Part shown: piece by piece, positions 9,345-18,429 of the stretch
Numbering within the stretch: position 1 is the first letter of the stretch
Layout of the letters: every line of letters begins with the position of its first letter
From: an uncultured Kiritimatiellota bacterium
Lineage (GTDB): Bacteria > Verrucomicrobiota > Kiritimatiellia > RFP12 > UBA1067
Direction: 5' to 3'
Assembly: GCA_934667425.1 (NCBI GenBank)
Contig: CAKULV010000010.1
Coordinates: 3,408 to 67,407 of the forward strand
Length of the DNA stretch: 64,000 nucleotides
Program-made: the position numbers and the translations under genes
Notes under the pieces: generated by a model
What the model was told of the DNA's origin: nothing
What the model saw: only the letters and a program-made list of their open reading frames with translations
The model's database searches: none

Positions 9345-10115
9345 ATGACATTGCCAGAGAGGACATCAGCGATACTTGACAGGTGCTTGGCCGTACTTCA
9401 CCCCTGTCTGCACGGCTTTACGGGAGACACACCCGAGGCCAACATCGGCGCAATAAGGGCGGAGCTGGAGGACATCGTATCCTGTCTGATGCCGGATGCC
9501 GACAACCGGGCTGTGGTGTCCGACTTCATCGCAAAGATCCCATCGATCAGGAACACGCTGGATTCCGACGTGCAGGCGGCATATGAAGGCGATCCGGCAG
9601 CCACAAGCCGGATGGAGGTCGTGGTCTCGTATCCGGGCCTGTACGCCGTCACGGTACACAGGCTCGCGCATGAGCTGTATCTGCAGAAGGTGCCGATCCT
9701 GCCGCGAGTGATGAGCGAGATCGCGCACTCGAAGACGGGGATCGACATCCATCCCGGGGCGACGATAGGCGAAGGCTTCTTCATCGACCACGGCACTGGA
9801 GTCGTAATAGGCGAGACGACGGTCATAGGAAAGAACGTGAAGCTCTACCAGGGCGTGACACTTGGGGCCATCAGCTTCCCGAAGGACAAGAAGACCGGTA
9901 TCCTCATGAAGGGACACAAGCGCCATCCCAATGTGGAAGACAATGTGGTGATTTATGCAGGGGCCACGATCCTTGGCGGCGACACGGTGATTGGCCACGA
10001 TTCGGAAATCGGAGGAAACGTGTGGCTGATGGAATCGATCCCGCCGCACTCGCGGGTCTACAACAAGCCGCCTGCGCCCGAAATCAGGGGGAAAAAGAGA
10101 AGCGATGAAACTTGA
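9345..10115 (+). CDS. cysE: serine O-acetyltransferase
   Basis: Acetylates L-serine with acetyl-CoA, the first step of cysteine synthesis. The 256-residue protein has the helical N-terminal SAT domain (about 1-150; VTVHRLAHELYLQKVPILPR, ISEIAHS-like segment) and a left-handed hexapeptide beta helix. The latter contains GIDIHPGATIGEGFFIDHGTG, VVIGETTVIGKNVKLYQGVTLGA and HPNVEDNVVIYAGATILGG. The conserved catalytic His-Asp pair is in the family position. Translation is predicted to be leaderless. The 3-prime end overlaps the next gene by 11 nt. No cysK is nearby. Confidence 0.94.
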   Translation: MTLPERTSAILDRCLAVLHPCLHGFTGDTPEANIGAIRAELEDIVSCLMPDADNRAVVSDFIAKIPSIRNTLDSDVQAAYEGDPAATSRMEVVVSYPGLYAVTVHRLAHELYLQKVPILPRVMSEIAHSKTGIDIHPGATIGEGFFIDHGTGVVIGETTVIGKNVKLYQGVTLGAISFPKDKKTGILMKGHKRHPNVEDNVVIYAGATILGGDTVIGHDSEIGGNVWLMESIPPHSRVYNKPPAPEIRGKKRSDET

Positions 10116-10905
10116 GCTTGAATTGGACCGTCCGCTTGTCGTGTTCGACATCGAATCGACCGGCGTCAATCCGCGCCAGGATCGCATAATCGAGCTTGCC
10201 GCCGTAAAGCTGTACCCAGATGGGCGCGAGGAGACCAAAACCTGGCTGCTCAACCCTACGGTCAAGATCCCGCCAGAAACCACGGCGATACACGGCATTA
10301 CCGACGATATCGTGAAGGATTGCCCGACGTTCAGCGAAAAGGCGGACGAGATATATTCGTATTTCGATGGATGCGACCTTTCGGGATTCAATGCAGACCG
10401 GTTCGACATCCCGTGCCTTGAGGAGGAGTTTGCGCGCGTGGGGCGCGACTTCGGCGCATCCCGCCGGCGGCACATCGACGTGCAGCGCATCTACCACAGG
10501 ATGGAGCCGCGCGACCTGACCGCAGCAGTGAGGTTCTACCTCGGCCGCGACCATTTAGGCGCCCATGGCGCAGAGGCCGACGCCAAGGCAACGGCCGAAG
10601 TCCTCAAGGCGCAGATGGTGAAGTACCCGGATCTCCCGAAGACGTCGGGGGATATGGACGAGTACCTCGTGCCGCACGACCCGATGAACGCGGACCGTCA
10701 GGGCATGATAAGGTGGATAGACGGCGCCTGGTGCATAAACTTCGGCAAGAAGAAGGGCATGAAGCTCGCGAGTCTGCTGGCCAACGAGCGCAACTACCTC
10801 AGGTGGATCGTCAATGGCGGATTCGACACCGAGGTGCGCCAGATAGTCGGCGAGTTCATGGAGCGCGGCGTCTTGCCGCCGCCACCGATCGCAGCGAAAA
10901 AGTGA
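10105..10905 (+). CDS. DnaQ-like 3'-5' exonuclease (DEDDh)
   Basis: The 266-residue protein contains an RNase-T/DnaQ domain over residues about 10-175. Motif I is FDIESTG (Asp, Glu), motif II is GFNADRFDIPCLEEEF, and motif III is HGAEADAKAT (His, Asp). It is therefore a DEDDh exonuclease of the polymerase III epsilon type. The C-terminal ~80 residues (WCINFGKKKGMKLASLL...YLRWIV) form a small extra module found in some stand-alone DnaQ-like nucleases. It overlaps cysE by 11 nt, so it is translationally coupled. Proofreading versus RNA or repair function cannot be decided from sequence. Confidence 0.9.
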   Translation: MKLELELDRPLVVFDIESTGVNPRQDRIIELAAVKLYPDGREETKTWLLNPTVKIPPETTAIHGITDDIVKDCPTFSEKADEIYSYFDGCDLSGFNADRFDIPCLEEEFARVGRDFGASRRRHIDVQRIYHRMEPRDLTAAVRFYLGRDHLGAHGAEADAKATAEVLKAQMVKYPDLPKTSGDMDEYLVPHDPMNADRQGMIRWIDGAWCINFGKKKGMKLASLLANERNYLRWIVNGGFDTEVRQIVGEFMERGVLPPPPIAAKK

Positions 10906-10925
10906 ATGTGGACACATGCGTACGC

Positions 10926-10955
10926 TTGAAAACGGAAGCGGCTTTTTGATAAACT
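10926..10955 (+). promoter_or_regulatory. promoter of the GH20-like lipoprotein gene
   Basis: TTGAAA at 10926-10931, an 18-nt spacer, and TAAACT at 10950-10955 preceded by TGA (extended -10). It lies 36 nt upstream of the ATG, leaving room for the AGAAAGGA ribosome site. Confidence 0.6.
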
Positions 10956-10991
10956 AAACGGAAGCAATTCATACAGAAGAAAGGACTTGGC

Positions 10992-12092
10992 ATGAACAGA
11001 CGTGATTTCTTGAGACTATCCGCCGCGGCATCGGCGTCCGCCGTTGCGGGATGCGCGACCAGACAGGCGATTCCGCAGTGGACTGGCTCCGGCAAGATCA
11101 AGGCATTCCTTCTCCACCTCGGGCACAACATGTGGTGCGAGTGGCTCCCGGACGACCTGAACGCCACTGCGAAGATACACGACGGCTACGTCCCCAACCT
11201 CAAGCTCCGCAACCGTGACGAATTGTGGGACCGTGCGACCCGGCGCATGGCGGAGAGGAAGCTCAACATGCTCGTCATTGACATCGGCGAAGGCCTCGTG
11301 TACCCCAGCCATCCCGAACTCGCGATAGAGGGCAGCTGGACTCCCGACAAGCTTCGTTCCGAGATCATCCGTCTGCGTGGAATGGGCATCGAGGCGATCC
11401 CTAAGCTGAATTTCTCTGCAACGCACGACGGGTGGCTCAAGCACTACCACCGCATGCTCACCCTGCCAAAGTACTATGAGGTCGTAAGGGATGTGATCCG
11501 CGACGTGGCGGAGGTGTTCGAGACGCCAAGGTTCTTCCACCTTGGATTTGACGAAGAGGCGACAAGCCATTCGGGGAACCGCAACTACTTCGTCATGCGC
11601 ACAGGGGACATGTGGTGGCACGACTTCCTCTACACGGTCAGGTGCACGGAGGATTGCGGATGCCGTCCATGGGTGTGGAGCGACTATGGATGGGATCATC
11701 CGGACTATTTCAAGCGGTGTCCGAAGAGCGTTGTGCAGAGCAACTGGTACTACGACGAGAGCTACGGAGGATTCGATCTAGCGAAGAACAAGACCTCCGA
11801 CCACAAGCGGCTCAAGGAATTCTGGGATCTGGAGGCGGCGGGATTCGACCAGATCCCGTGCGGCACGAACTGGGTCGGCTGGAAGCGCCGCAAGGAGAAC
11901 GTCGGCGCCGACGACGTGATCGGCAAACTGGTCAAGCTCGGCCGCGAGGTGATCTCCGACAGGCATCTCCTTGGATTCATGATGGCTCCCTGGGCTTCGT
12001 GCGACAGCGAGGAGAATCTCCAGAAGAACCTCAGCGGCGTAGACCTGTTTGCGGACGCCCTTGAGGGCAAAATCGCTCAGCAGAGGCGATAA
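10992..12092 (+). CDS. Tat-exported GH20-like glycosidase lipoprotein
   Basis: The 366-residue protein opens with a twin-arginine signal (MNRRDFLRLSAAASASA) ending in a lipobox-like AVAGC, so it is probably a Tat-exported lipoprotein. The body is a TIM-barrel-like domain. HLGFDEEA near residues 182-189 matches the HxGxDE catalytic motif of family 20 hexosaminidases, in which the Asp-Glu pair supports substrate-assisted catalysis. Other barrel strands include LNMLVIDIGEGLVYPSHPEL and RPWVWSDYGWDHPDYF. At 366 residues it is shorter than typical GH20 enzymes and lacks a GH20b N-terminal domain, so the substrate is uncertain. It lies 3 nt before the V-ATPase B gene. Confidence 0.65.
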   Translation: MNRRDFLRLSAAASASAVAGCATRQAIPQWTGSGKIKAFLLHLGHNMWCEWLPDDLNATAKIHDGYVPNLKLRNRDELWDRATRRMAERKLNMLVIDIGEGLVYPSHPELAIEGSWTPDKLRSEIIRLRGMGIEAIPKLNFSATHDGWLKHYHRMLTLPKYYEVVRDVIRDVAEVFETPRFFHLGFDEEATSHSGNRNYFVMRTGDMWWHDFLYTVRCTEDCGCRPWVWSDYGWDHPDYFKRCPKSVVQSNWYYDESYGGFDLAKNKTSDHKRLKEFWDLEAAGFDQIPCGTNWVGWKRRKENVGADDVIGKLVKLGREVISDRHLLGFMMAPWASCDSEENLQKNLSGVDLFADALEGKIAQQRR

Positions 12093-12095
12093 CCG

Positions 12096-13490
12096 ATGTT
12101 CAACAACAAAGTCTACCACAAGATCGATGCGCTGTCTGGAAGCGTGGCGACGCTTCGGGCCGAAGGCGTGAAGTACAACGAGATCGCCGAGATCGAATCA
12201 CGCGCCGGCGTGTCGCTCGCCCAGGTCATAAAGCTCGACGGCCCCAACGTGACGCTCCAGGTGTTCGCCGGAGCGCGTGGCGTGGACACTGCGGCGAAGG
12301 TGCGGTTCCTCGGCGAAACCATGAAGGTGCCGTTCTCGCACAAGCTGCTGGGCCGCGCCTTCACGGGGGCATGTGTGCCGAGGGATGGCGGGCCGGAGAT
12401 CGATGACGACCCATCCCCGATCGGGCAGCCGTCCGTCAATCCGGCGAAGCGCATAATGCCTAACCAGATGGTGCGCACCAACATACCGATGATCGACCTC
12501 TTCAATTCGCTGGTCAAGTCGCAGAAACTTCCGATCTTCGCGCGGGCAGGCGAACCGTACAACGAACTGCTCGCCCGCATCGCCCTCCAGGCCAACTCCG
12601 ACGTGATCGTGATCGGCGGCATGGGGCTTAAGTACGACGAATACCTGAAGCTCCGCAGCACCCTCGACGAGTCTGGCGCACTTGCGCGTACGGTCATGTT
12701 TGTCCACACGGCTGCGGATCCGACTGTAGAATGCATGCTGGTGCCGGATGTGTCGCTTGCGGTCGCGGAGAAGTTCGCCCTTGAGGGCAAGGATGTGCTG
12801 GTGCTGCTTACGGACATGACGTCCTTCGCCGACGCCATGAAGGAGATCGCGATAACCATGGAGCAGATTCCATCCAACCGCGGCTATCCGGGAGACCTCT
12901 ACTCGCAGCTTGCGGCGCGTTACGAGAAGGCCGTGGACTTCGATGGCGCAGGGTCGATCACCATACTTGCCGTAACGACGATGCCCGGCGATGACGTGAC
13001 CCATCCCGTGCCGGACAACACCGGATACATAACGGAAGGGCAGTTCTACCTGCGGAACGGAAGGATCGAGCCGTTCGGTTCGCTCAGCCGTCTCAAGCAG
13101 CAGGTGAACAAGGGAGTGGATCCTTCCGACCGGAAGTTCCTTGATGGCAAGGGCATTGAGAATGCGGATGCTTTGTCCGACAGGGATGCGATCCGGCTTG
13201 CGAACACGACGAGGGAGGATCACCGCACTATCATGGATGCCATGATCAAGCTCTACGCCTCCTACAAGGAAGCGGTCGAGAAGCAGTCCATGGGATTCAA
13301 GATGAGCGGCTGGGACCAGAAACTCCTGAAATACGGGGACATGTTCGAGCGCAAGATGATGGATCTTTCCGTAAACATCGAGCTTGTGGACGCGCTTGAC
13401 CTCGGATGGCGCATCCTTTCCGAATGCTTCGAGAAGGGCGAGGTTGGCATACCGTCCAAATTCACGGACAGGTACTGGCCCAAGAATTGA
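12096..13490 (+). CDS. atpB: V-type ATP synthase subunit B
   Basis: Non-catalytic nucleotide-binding subunit of a bacterial V/A-type ATPase, which couples H+ or Na+ movement to ATP. The 464-residue product matches the family end to end. Features are the N-terminal barrel (GVSLAQVIKLDGPNVTLQVFAG), PIGQPSVNPAKRIMPNQMVRTNI, the degenerate P-loop region LPIFARAGEPYNELLARIA, the B-specific SNRGYPGDLYSQLAARYEKA, and TMPGDDVTHPVPDNTGYITEGQ. The other subunits (A, D, E, I, K) are absent from both flanks, which is unusual because these genes normally form one operon. Translation likely couples to the upstream lipoprotein gene through AGAGGCG. Confidence 0.95.
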   Translation: MFNNKVYHKIDALSGSVATLRAEGVKYNEIAEIESRAGVSLAQVIKLDGPNVTLQVFAGARGVDTAAKVRFLGETMKVPFSHKLLGRAFTGACVPRDGGPEIDDDPSPIGQPSVNPAKRIMPNQMVRTNIPMIDLFNSLVKSQKLPIFARAGEPYNELLARIALQANSDVIVIGGMGLKYDEYLKLRSTLDESGALARTVMFVHTAADPTVECMLVPDVSLAVAEKFALEGKDVLVLLTDMTSFADAMKEIAITMEQIPSNRGYPGDLYSQLAARYEKAVDFDGAGSITILAVTTMPGDDVTHPVPDNTGYITEGQFYLRNGRIEPFGSLSRLKQQVNKGVDPSDRKFLDGKGIENADALSDRDAIRLANTTREDHRTIMDAMIKLYASYKEAVEKQSMGFKMSGWDQKLLKYGDMFERKMMDLSVNIELVDALDLGWRILSECFEKGEVGIPSKFTDRYWPKN

Positions 13491-13498
13491 GGCGTCCA

Positions 13499-13765
13499 AT
13501 GGGTAAAGCCATCATCCAGTTGCTGTTTTGCGTCTCGATTGCCTCGTCAGCCCACTGTGCGGACAAGGTTGCGAAAACGCAGAAGCCCGAACCGTTTGGC
13601 GACGAATTGCTCGTGCAGGTGAAGTCCTCGATTGACGGCACCATGCAGCCGTGTTGGTTTTGGGCCCCATCCAAGGCCACTGATGAGCAGGTGCCGCTAA
13701 TAGTCGGTCTCCACACGTGGAGCGCCGACTATAGACATGGGCGCGAAGAGGCCCTTGGCAAGTGA
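13499..13765 (+). pseudogene. truncated secreted alpha/beta hydrolase remnant
   Basis: An 88-codon open frame beginning at ATG 13499 with a plausible signal peptide (MGKAIIQLLFCVSIASSAHC). It is followed by VQVKSSIDGTMQPCWFWAPS and VPLIVGLHTWSADYRHGREE. This matches the start of secreted prolyl-oligopeptidase-like alpha/beta hydrolases, up to the first core strand and oxyanion region. It then stops, with no nucleophile elbow or catalytic His downstream. I read it as a 3-prime-deleted gene; expression as a tiny secreted protein is possible but less likely. Confidence 0.6.
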
Positions 13766-13811
13766 ACAGAGGACATCGTCAACTTTCTAGGAAGATTGCG
13801 GGAAAGCCAAA

Positions 13812-15248
13812 ATGAGCATGATCGAGCAAAAGGGAATGTATCGTGAGTTTCCGCGCAGCGGAAAGCCGCACGCGCGAACAACCCATTACTGTCCAGGCTG
13901 TGGCCATGGCATCGTGAACAAGCTGATAGCGGAGGCTTGCGCCGAACTTGGGCTTCAGGACAACACCATTTTCGTCGATCCGGTAGGTTGCGGCGTGTTC
14001 ACGTACTACTATTGGGACGCGGCCCACGTGTCTGCGGCGCACGGGCGTGCCTCCGCAGCGGCGACAGGCGTCTGCCGGGCGCGTCCGGAATCCGTTACGA
14101 TCGCCTACCAGGGGGATGGCGATCTCGGAGCAATCGGCTTCAACAACGCATTCCAGGCGGCAAGCAGGGGCGAGCATTTCGGGTGCATATTCATAAACAA
14201 CTCGCTGTATGGAATGACCGGCGGGCAGATGGCCCCGACGACACTTGAGGGCGAGAAGACGACAACCACTCCTTTTGGGCGGGACCCGTCTTTGACTGGA
14301 CATCCACTTCATGTCTGCGAAGTGTTCAACCAGCTGCAGGCGCCCGTGTACATCGCCCGGGTTTCGGTCGCCGACACCAGGCGCATCATGCAGTGCAAGC
14401 AGGCGATACGTCGCGTGTTTGACATCCAGCGGAACCACAAGGGGTATGCGCTACTTGAGATACTTGCGCCATGCCCGACAAACTTCAGGATGTCTCCGGA
14501 CGTCGCGGCCAAGTTCTGCATGAACGAGATGGAGCGCGAATTCCCCCTCGGAACTTTTCGCGACGTCGAGAAGGGCGTAAGCGGCATCGAGCCGGTCAAA
14601 CATCCCGAATCGCAATCGCTGGCCATTCATTCCGTTCCGCTGAAACGCTCCTGCGCAGAGCTCTTTGACGAGGGCGATCATGTGCCGGAGGCGATCGATT
14701 CGCCGAACGTGCCGGAACGGCGCTTCAAGTTCGCCGGCTATGGCGGACAGGGGGTGCTGTCGCTTGGCCTTTGCATAGCGGAAGCGGCTCGCCTTGAGCG
14801 GAGGCACACGCTATGGTTCCCAAGTTACGGACCGGAGCAGCGCGGCGGCAGCGCCAACTGCTCCGTGGTGATTTCGGGTACCGCGATCGGGGCTCCGACG
14901 GTGGAGCATCCGGATGTCCTCGTATGCATGAACCAGCCGGCATACGAGCGCTTCGCGAACGACGTCAAGGAGGGTGGGGCCATCGTGGTGGACGAATCCG
15001 TGCCGCTGAATTTCGAGCCGCCCAAGGGCGTCACGCTCTATCGCTGGCCTGCCATCAAGATGGCCGAGGATTTCGGCGTACCAAAGGCGGCCAATACGAT
15101 GATGCTCGCGGCACTCAGGAAATTCGGCCTCACCGGGCTTTCCGGGGAAAACCTCGAGACGGCGCTCGTCGCGTCCTTCAAGAAGAAGCCCGAACTTGGC
15201 GAAAAGAACCGCGAACTGCTTAGAAAGGCCTGCGGCGAAGGAATTTAG
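13812..15248 (+). CDS. 2-oxoacid:acceptor oxidoreductase, fused beta-gamma subunit
   Basis: Oxidatively decarboxylates a 2-oxoacid to acyl-CoA, reducing ferredoxin. Residues about 1-235 are the TPP-binding beta subunit: YCPGCGHGIVNKL, then QGDGDLGAIG and FINNSLYGMTGGQ, the Mg-TPP site. Residues about 300-478 are the gamma subunit: FKFAGYGGQGVLSLG and SYGPEQRGGSANC. They are joined in one 478-residue chain. The catalytic alpha subunit and the ferredoxin-like delta subunit are not adjacent; upstream is a hydrolase remnant. Specificity (2-oxoglutarate versus branched-chain) cannot be told. It is convergent with rarA, with 7 nt between the stops. Confidence 0.88.
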   Translation: MSMIEQKGMYREFPRSGKPHARTTHYCPGCGHGIVNKLIAEACAELGLQDNTIFVDPVGCGVFTYYYWDAAHVSAAHGRASAAATGVCRARPESVTIAYQGDGDLGAIGFNNAFQAASRGEHFGCIFINNSLYGMTGGQMAPTTLEGEKTTTTPFGRDPSLTGHPLHVCEVFNQLQAPVYIARVSVADTRRIMQCKQAIRRVFDIQRNHKGYALLEILAPCPTNFRMSPDVAAKFCMNEMEREFPLGTFRDVEKGVSGIEPVKHPESQSLAIHSVPLKRSCAELFDEGDHVPEAIDSPNVPERRFKFAGYGGQGVLSLGLCIAEAARLERRHTLWFPSYGPEQRGGSANCSVVISGTAIGAPTVEHPDVLVCMNQPAYERFANDVKEGGAIVVDESVPLNFEPPKGVTLYRWPAIKMAEDFGVPKAANTMMLAALRKFGLTGLSGENLETALVASFKKKPELGEKNRELLRKACGEGI

Positions 15249-15255
15249 CCGGGAG

Positions 15256-16533
15256 CTACGCCCTTCCGCCCAAAGCGGTCATACGTTGTGCGATGGTCGC
15301 CTCGTAGCCACGGTCGGAAGGGGTGTAGTACTTCTTCGGGATCTTGAGGTAACTCTGCCGCACCCAGGCATCCTGGAAGTCGTGAGGGTAGATGTAGTCC
15401 TTTGACCTGTCCTTGCCGATTGCCTTCACGTGCACATTCTTGAGATGTTCGGGGACGGGCTGCACCGCACCGGACTGGATATCGGCCATTGCGCTATCCA
15501 ATGCCGCGTAGGAACGGTTTGACTTTGGAGCGGTTGCAAGGTATGTGGTTGCCTGTGCCAGCGAAATGCGGGCTTCCGGCATGCCGATGAACTCCACGGC
15601 CTGCAATGCGTTTACGGCGATTGTCAGGCCTCGCGGATCGGCGTTGCCTATGTCCTCCGAGGCGAGGATCACGAGGCGTCGGGCAATGAAGCGCGGATCC
15701 TCCCCGGCCACAAGCATCTTCGCGAGCCAGTATATGGCGGCATCCGGATCAGAGCCACGCACCGACTTTATGAACGCGGAAATGGTGTCGTAGTGCCCGT
15801 CCTCCTTCTTGTCGTACTGGACAAGCCTTTTCTGGATGCACTCCTCGATAACCTCCAGCGTGAGGTGGATCATGCCGTCATCGGAGGCCGGAGTTGACCG
15901 GAATGCGATCTCAAGGGCCGTGAGCGCGTGTCGGGCATCTCCGTCGCACATCTCGGCGAGAAAGCGCTTTGCGTCCGAATCAAACACGGAAGGGTAGTCG
16001 CCGTACCCTCGCTCCTTGTCGGAACAGGCCCTGTCGAGAAGGGCGGCCACGTCCTCCGGGCCAAGTGGCTTCAGCTCAAACACAAGAGACCTGGACGTGA
16101 GAGGGGTGTTTACGAACATCGACGGATTATGGGTCGTCGCCCCGATCAGCACCACAGAGCCATCCTCCACGTACGGAAGGAGTACATCCTGCTGCGCCTT
16201 GTTGAACCTGTGTATCTCATCGACGAACAGTATGGTGCCTGGCCCGCCAAGTTCCGTACGGGCCCTGTCGCAGACCTTGCGGATTTCCGCGACATTCGAT
16301 ATCACGCCGGAACATCTTACGAAGTTCCGCCTGGTCGTCCTCGCTATCACCTCGGCGAGCGTCGTCTTGCCGCATCCGGGCGGACCGAAAAGGATTATGT
16401 TAGTGATGCGGTCTGCCTCGATGACACGCCTAAGCAATTTTCCCTTGCCCAATATGTGATCCTGCCCGACAACCTCATCAATTGTCCGTGGACGCATGCG
16501 AGCCGCCAAAGGCTGTGTTTCACCGTATTCCAT
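15256..16533 (-). CDS. rarA: replication-associated recombination protein A (MgsA/RarA)
   Basis: AAA+ ATPase acting at stalled replication forks, related to clamp-loader subunits. The 425-residue protein starts MEYGETQPLAARMRPRTIDE, the usual RarA opening. It carries Walker A (LFGPPGCGKTT, near residue 50), Walker B (ILFVDEIHRFN), sensor motif ATTHNPS and C-terminal segments such as ARLVILASEDIGNADP and FIGMPEAR. The frame is open 18 codons further upstream, but homology and a promoter element place the start at 16533. The -10 ends 7 nt before that codon and no Shine-Dalgarno exists, so the mRNA is predicted leaderless. Confidence 0.95.
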   Translation of the reverse strand: MEYGETQPLAARMRPRTIDEVVGQDHILGKGKLLRRVIEADRITNIILFGPPGCGKTTLAEVIARTTRRNFVRCSGVISNVAEIRKVCDRARTELGGPGTILFVDEIHRFNKAQQDVLLPYVEDGSVVLIGATTHNPSMFVNTPLTSRSLVFELKPLGPEDVAALLDRACSDKERGYGDYPSVFDSDAKRFLAEMCDGDARHALTALEIAFRSTPASDDGMIHLTLEVIEECIQKRLVQYDKKEDGHYDTISAFIKSVRGSDPDAAIYWLAKMLVAGEDPRFIARRLVILASEDIGNADPRGLTIAVNALQAVEFIGMPEARISLAQATTYLATAPKSNRSYAALDSAMADIQSGAVQPVPEHLKNVHVKAIGKDRSKDYIYPHDFQDAWVRQSYLKIPKKYYTPSDRGYEATIAQRMTALGGRA

Positions 16534-16540
16534 GGTCAGA

Positions 16541-16549
16541 ATTATACCA
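16541..16549 (-). promoter_or_regulatory. extended -10 promoter of rarA (leaderless)
   Basis: On the minus strand TGGTATAAT, with the -10 ending 7 nt before the rarA start codon. It is back to back with the promoter of the divergent gene at 16580-16588. Confidence 0.75.
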
Positions 16550-16579
16550 TAAAAAGTTTCCCCCCAATTTATTGAGTTG

Positions 16580-16588
16580 TGATACAAT
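16580..16588 (+). promoter_or_regulatory. extended -10 promoter of the 16.6-20 kb gene pair
   Basis: TGATACAAT with the TACAAT hexamer at 16583-16588. It lies about 32 nt upstream of the ATG at 16621, with GCGGAG in the leader as a ribosome site. Confidence 0.6.
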
Positions 16589-16620
16589 ATGGGCGTTTGA
16601 AAAAAGCGGAGATGATATAT

Positions 16621-18429
16621 ATGAGAAAAATTCTCTTCGGTCTCGCGGCGGTTGCGGCGCTAAATATGTTTGCGGCAGATGTCAACCGGAAGCGCGACGT
16701 GATTTTCTATCATTACGACATGGTCCCCGTCCTATGGCCGAAGTCGCTCCCGTACAGCACGGAAGCCCTCATAAACGGTTTCGAAAATCCCAAGCGAATC
16801 ATGGACGGCATCACCGCCAAGGCGATGGGGGCGGCAATACAGCCCGATACTTTTGTGTACGTCCCCATGGGGAACTTCGCAAATCTTTCCGTACACGTTC
16901 CGTCAAACGAGCCGCAGATGGCGCAGCCGGCCGGATCCTCGTGGCTTTCGGGCACAAGGAATGCGCTGCAGGACATAAAGAAGGCGGGGAAGGCCAGCGA
17001 CCCGATATCGGCAATGAGCGAATTTGTCCGCAAGAAGCACAAGAAGGAGTTCTTTGTCGGCCTTTGCGTAAACGACACGTTCCTTCAGTCCGGATACAAT
17101 CCGCTCAAGCCGCCGCCGCCGTATCTGGTCGACAACTACATGTTCAACTCATTCAAGGCGAAGCACCTTGATTGGCTCATGGGGTCTCAGAAGGATACGC
17201 CTCCGCTCAAGGGCCTGAAGGATAACTTCCCGCCGTATGCCAACAGCTGGTGCCTTGTCGACTACAACCAGCCGGAGGTGCGGGCAAAGTTTGCCGCGAT
17301 AGCAACGGAGATAATCAAGGGCTACGATATCGATGGCCTGATGGTTGACTTCTGTCGCTTCCCGTGCCTCTTCCGCAGCGTTGCGTGGGGTGGCGTCGCG
17401 AGTGCCTCGCAGCGCCAGCTCGTCACGGAGATGATGGCGCAGATATCTGCGGCGGCAAAGGCGAAAGGGGTGCTGCTGGCCATTCGCATCCCCGATTCGC
17501 AGCAGGCCTGCAAGGATGCAGGCATGGATGTTCAGGTCTGGTTTGAGCAGAAGCTCGTCGATCTGCTTTTCTTCGGAGGCAGCGAGATGAACCGCTGGAG
17601 CGAGTCCGGCGAATTCGCCAAGAAGTGCGGAGTGCCTTTCTACGCGACCATGGAGAACTCCCGCATCTACTCGTACAACGACGAGGGCGGACGCGAGGAC
17701 GACCAGAGGATGCCGAGGCAGGTGCCGGAGGTCTATCGGGCCCGTGTCACGGAAGCGCGTCTTGCGGGGGCGAAGGGGATCATGTACACATCCGGGCGCA
17801 CGGAATGGTGGGATAGCTGGTGGAACTACACGGATCCCCGCCTTTTCCAGCCGGAGCAGGAAAAGATTCGCCTTGAGAACAAGCGCTATTTCGTGAACTA
17901 CAGGCTTCGCACCTCGCGCTTCGTGAAGGACATGCTCAGGTACGCGCCGCTTCAGCGCCAGATCCTGACCACGTCCGGCCCAAGCGAGATAAAGGGTACG
18001 GCCAAGTACGAGATCTACGTCTGGGACGATATGGACAAGCTCAAGGCAGAGCGCAAGCTTCCGAAGTGCTACCTCACGACCATCATGGAGATACCAAGCG
18101 GGTGGGACGTAGACGTGAGCCTGAACAACAAGCCGCTGAAGGTCATAAAGAAACGCGCCGGATCGCAGATATACGCAATACCATCCGGTACGGTGCTGTA
18201 TGGCAAGAACGACATCCTCCTGTCGGTCAAGGGAAGCAACAGGCGTGGTCTCGTGTCCCGCATCGGAAACATCGGGATCGACGTCGTATTCAACGGGGAC
18301 CTTGATGTCCTAAAGAAGTCGGGGAATGTCCCGGGGGCTTTGACCACGGCGGGCGGCGGCAAGGGGGGAGATGCCTCGAATGCCAATTCCACGTCCAGGA
18401 AATCCGTGAAGAAGGGAGGCCGCAAGTGA
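16621..18429 (+). CDS. secreted GHL10-like TIM-barrel protein
   Basis: The 602-residue protein has an N-terminal signal peptide (MRKILFGLAAVAALNMFAA). The body resembles GH10-like families (GHL10/DUF187 type). The strand YDIDGLMVDFCRFPCLFRS, near residues 238-256, corresponds to the DGIxxDxxRYP motif with a putative catalytic Asp. LLAIRIPDSQQ, YATMENSRIYSYN and AKGIMYTSGRTEWWDSWW are further barrel strands. A beta-sandwich-like C-terminal part (about 470-575) precedes a Gly/Ser/Lys-rich tail ending in KSVKKGGRK. The stop codon overlaps the GTG start of the next gene, so the two are coupled. The substrate is unknown; glycosidase function is inferred. Confidence 0.6.
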   Translation: MRKILFGLAAVAALNMFAADVNRKRDVIFYHYDMVPVLWPKSLPYSTEALINGFENPKRIMDGITAKAMGAAIQPDTFVYVPMGNFANLSVHVPSNEPQMAQPAGSSWLSGTRNALQDIKKAGKASDPISAMSEFVRKKHKKEFFVGLCVNDTFLQSGYNPLKPPPPYLVDNYMFNSFKAKHLDWLMGSQKDTPPLKGLKDNFPPYANSWCLVDYNQPEVRAKFAAIATEIIKGYDIDGLMVDFCRFPCLFRSVAWGGVASASQRQLVTEMMAQISAAAKAKGVLLAIRIPDSQQACKDAGMDVQVWFEQKLVDLLFFGGSEMNRWSESGEFAKKCGVPFYATMENSRIYSYNDEGGREDDQRMPRQVPEVYRARVTEARLAGAKGIMYTSGRTEWWDSWWNYTDPRLFQPEQEKIRLENKRYFVNYRLRTSRFVKDMLRYAPLQRQILTTSGPSEIKGTAKYEIYVWDDMDKLKAERKLPKCYLTTIMEIPSGWDVDVSLNNKPLKVIKKRAGSQIYAIPSGTVLYGKNDILLSVKGSNRRGLVSRIGNIGIDVVFNGDLDVLKKSGNVPGALTTAGGGKGGDASNANSTSRKSVKKGGRK

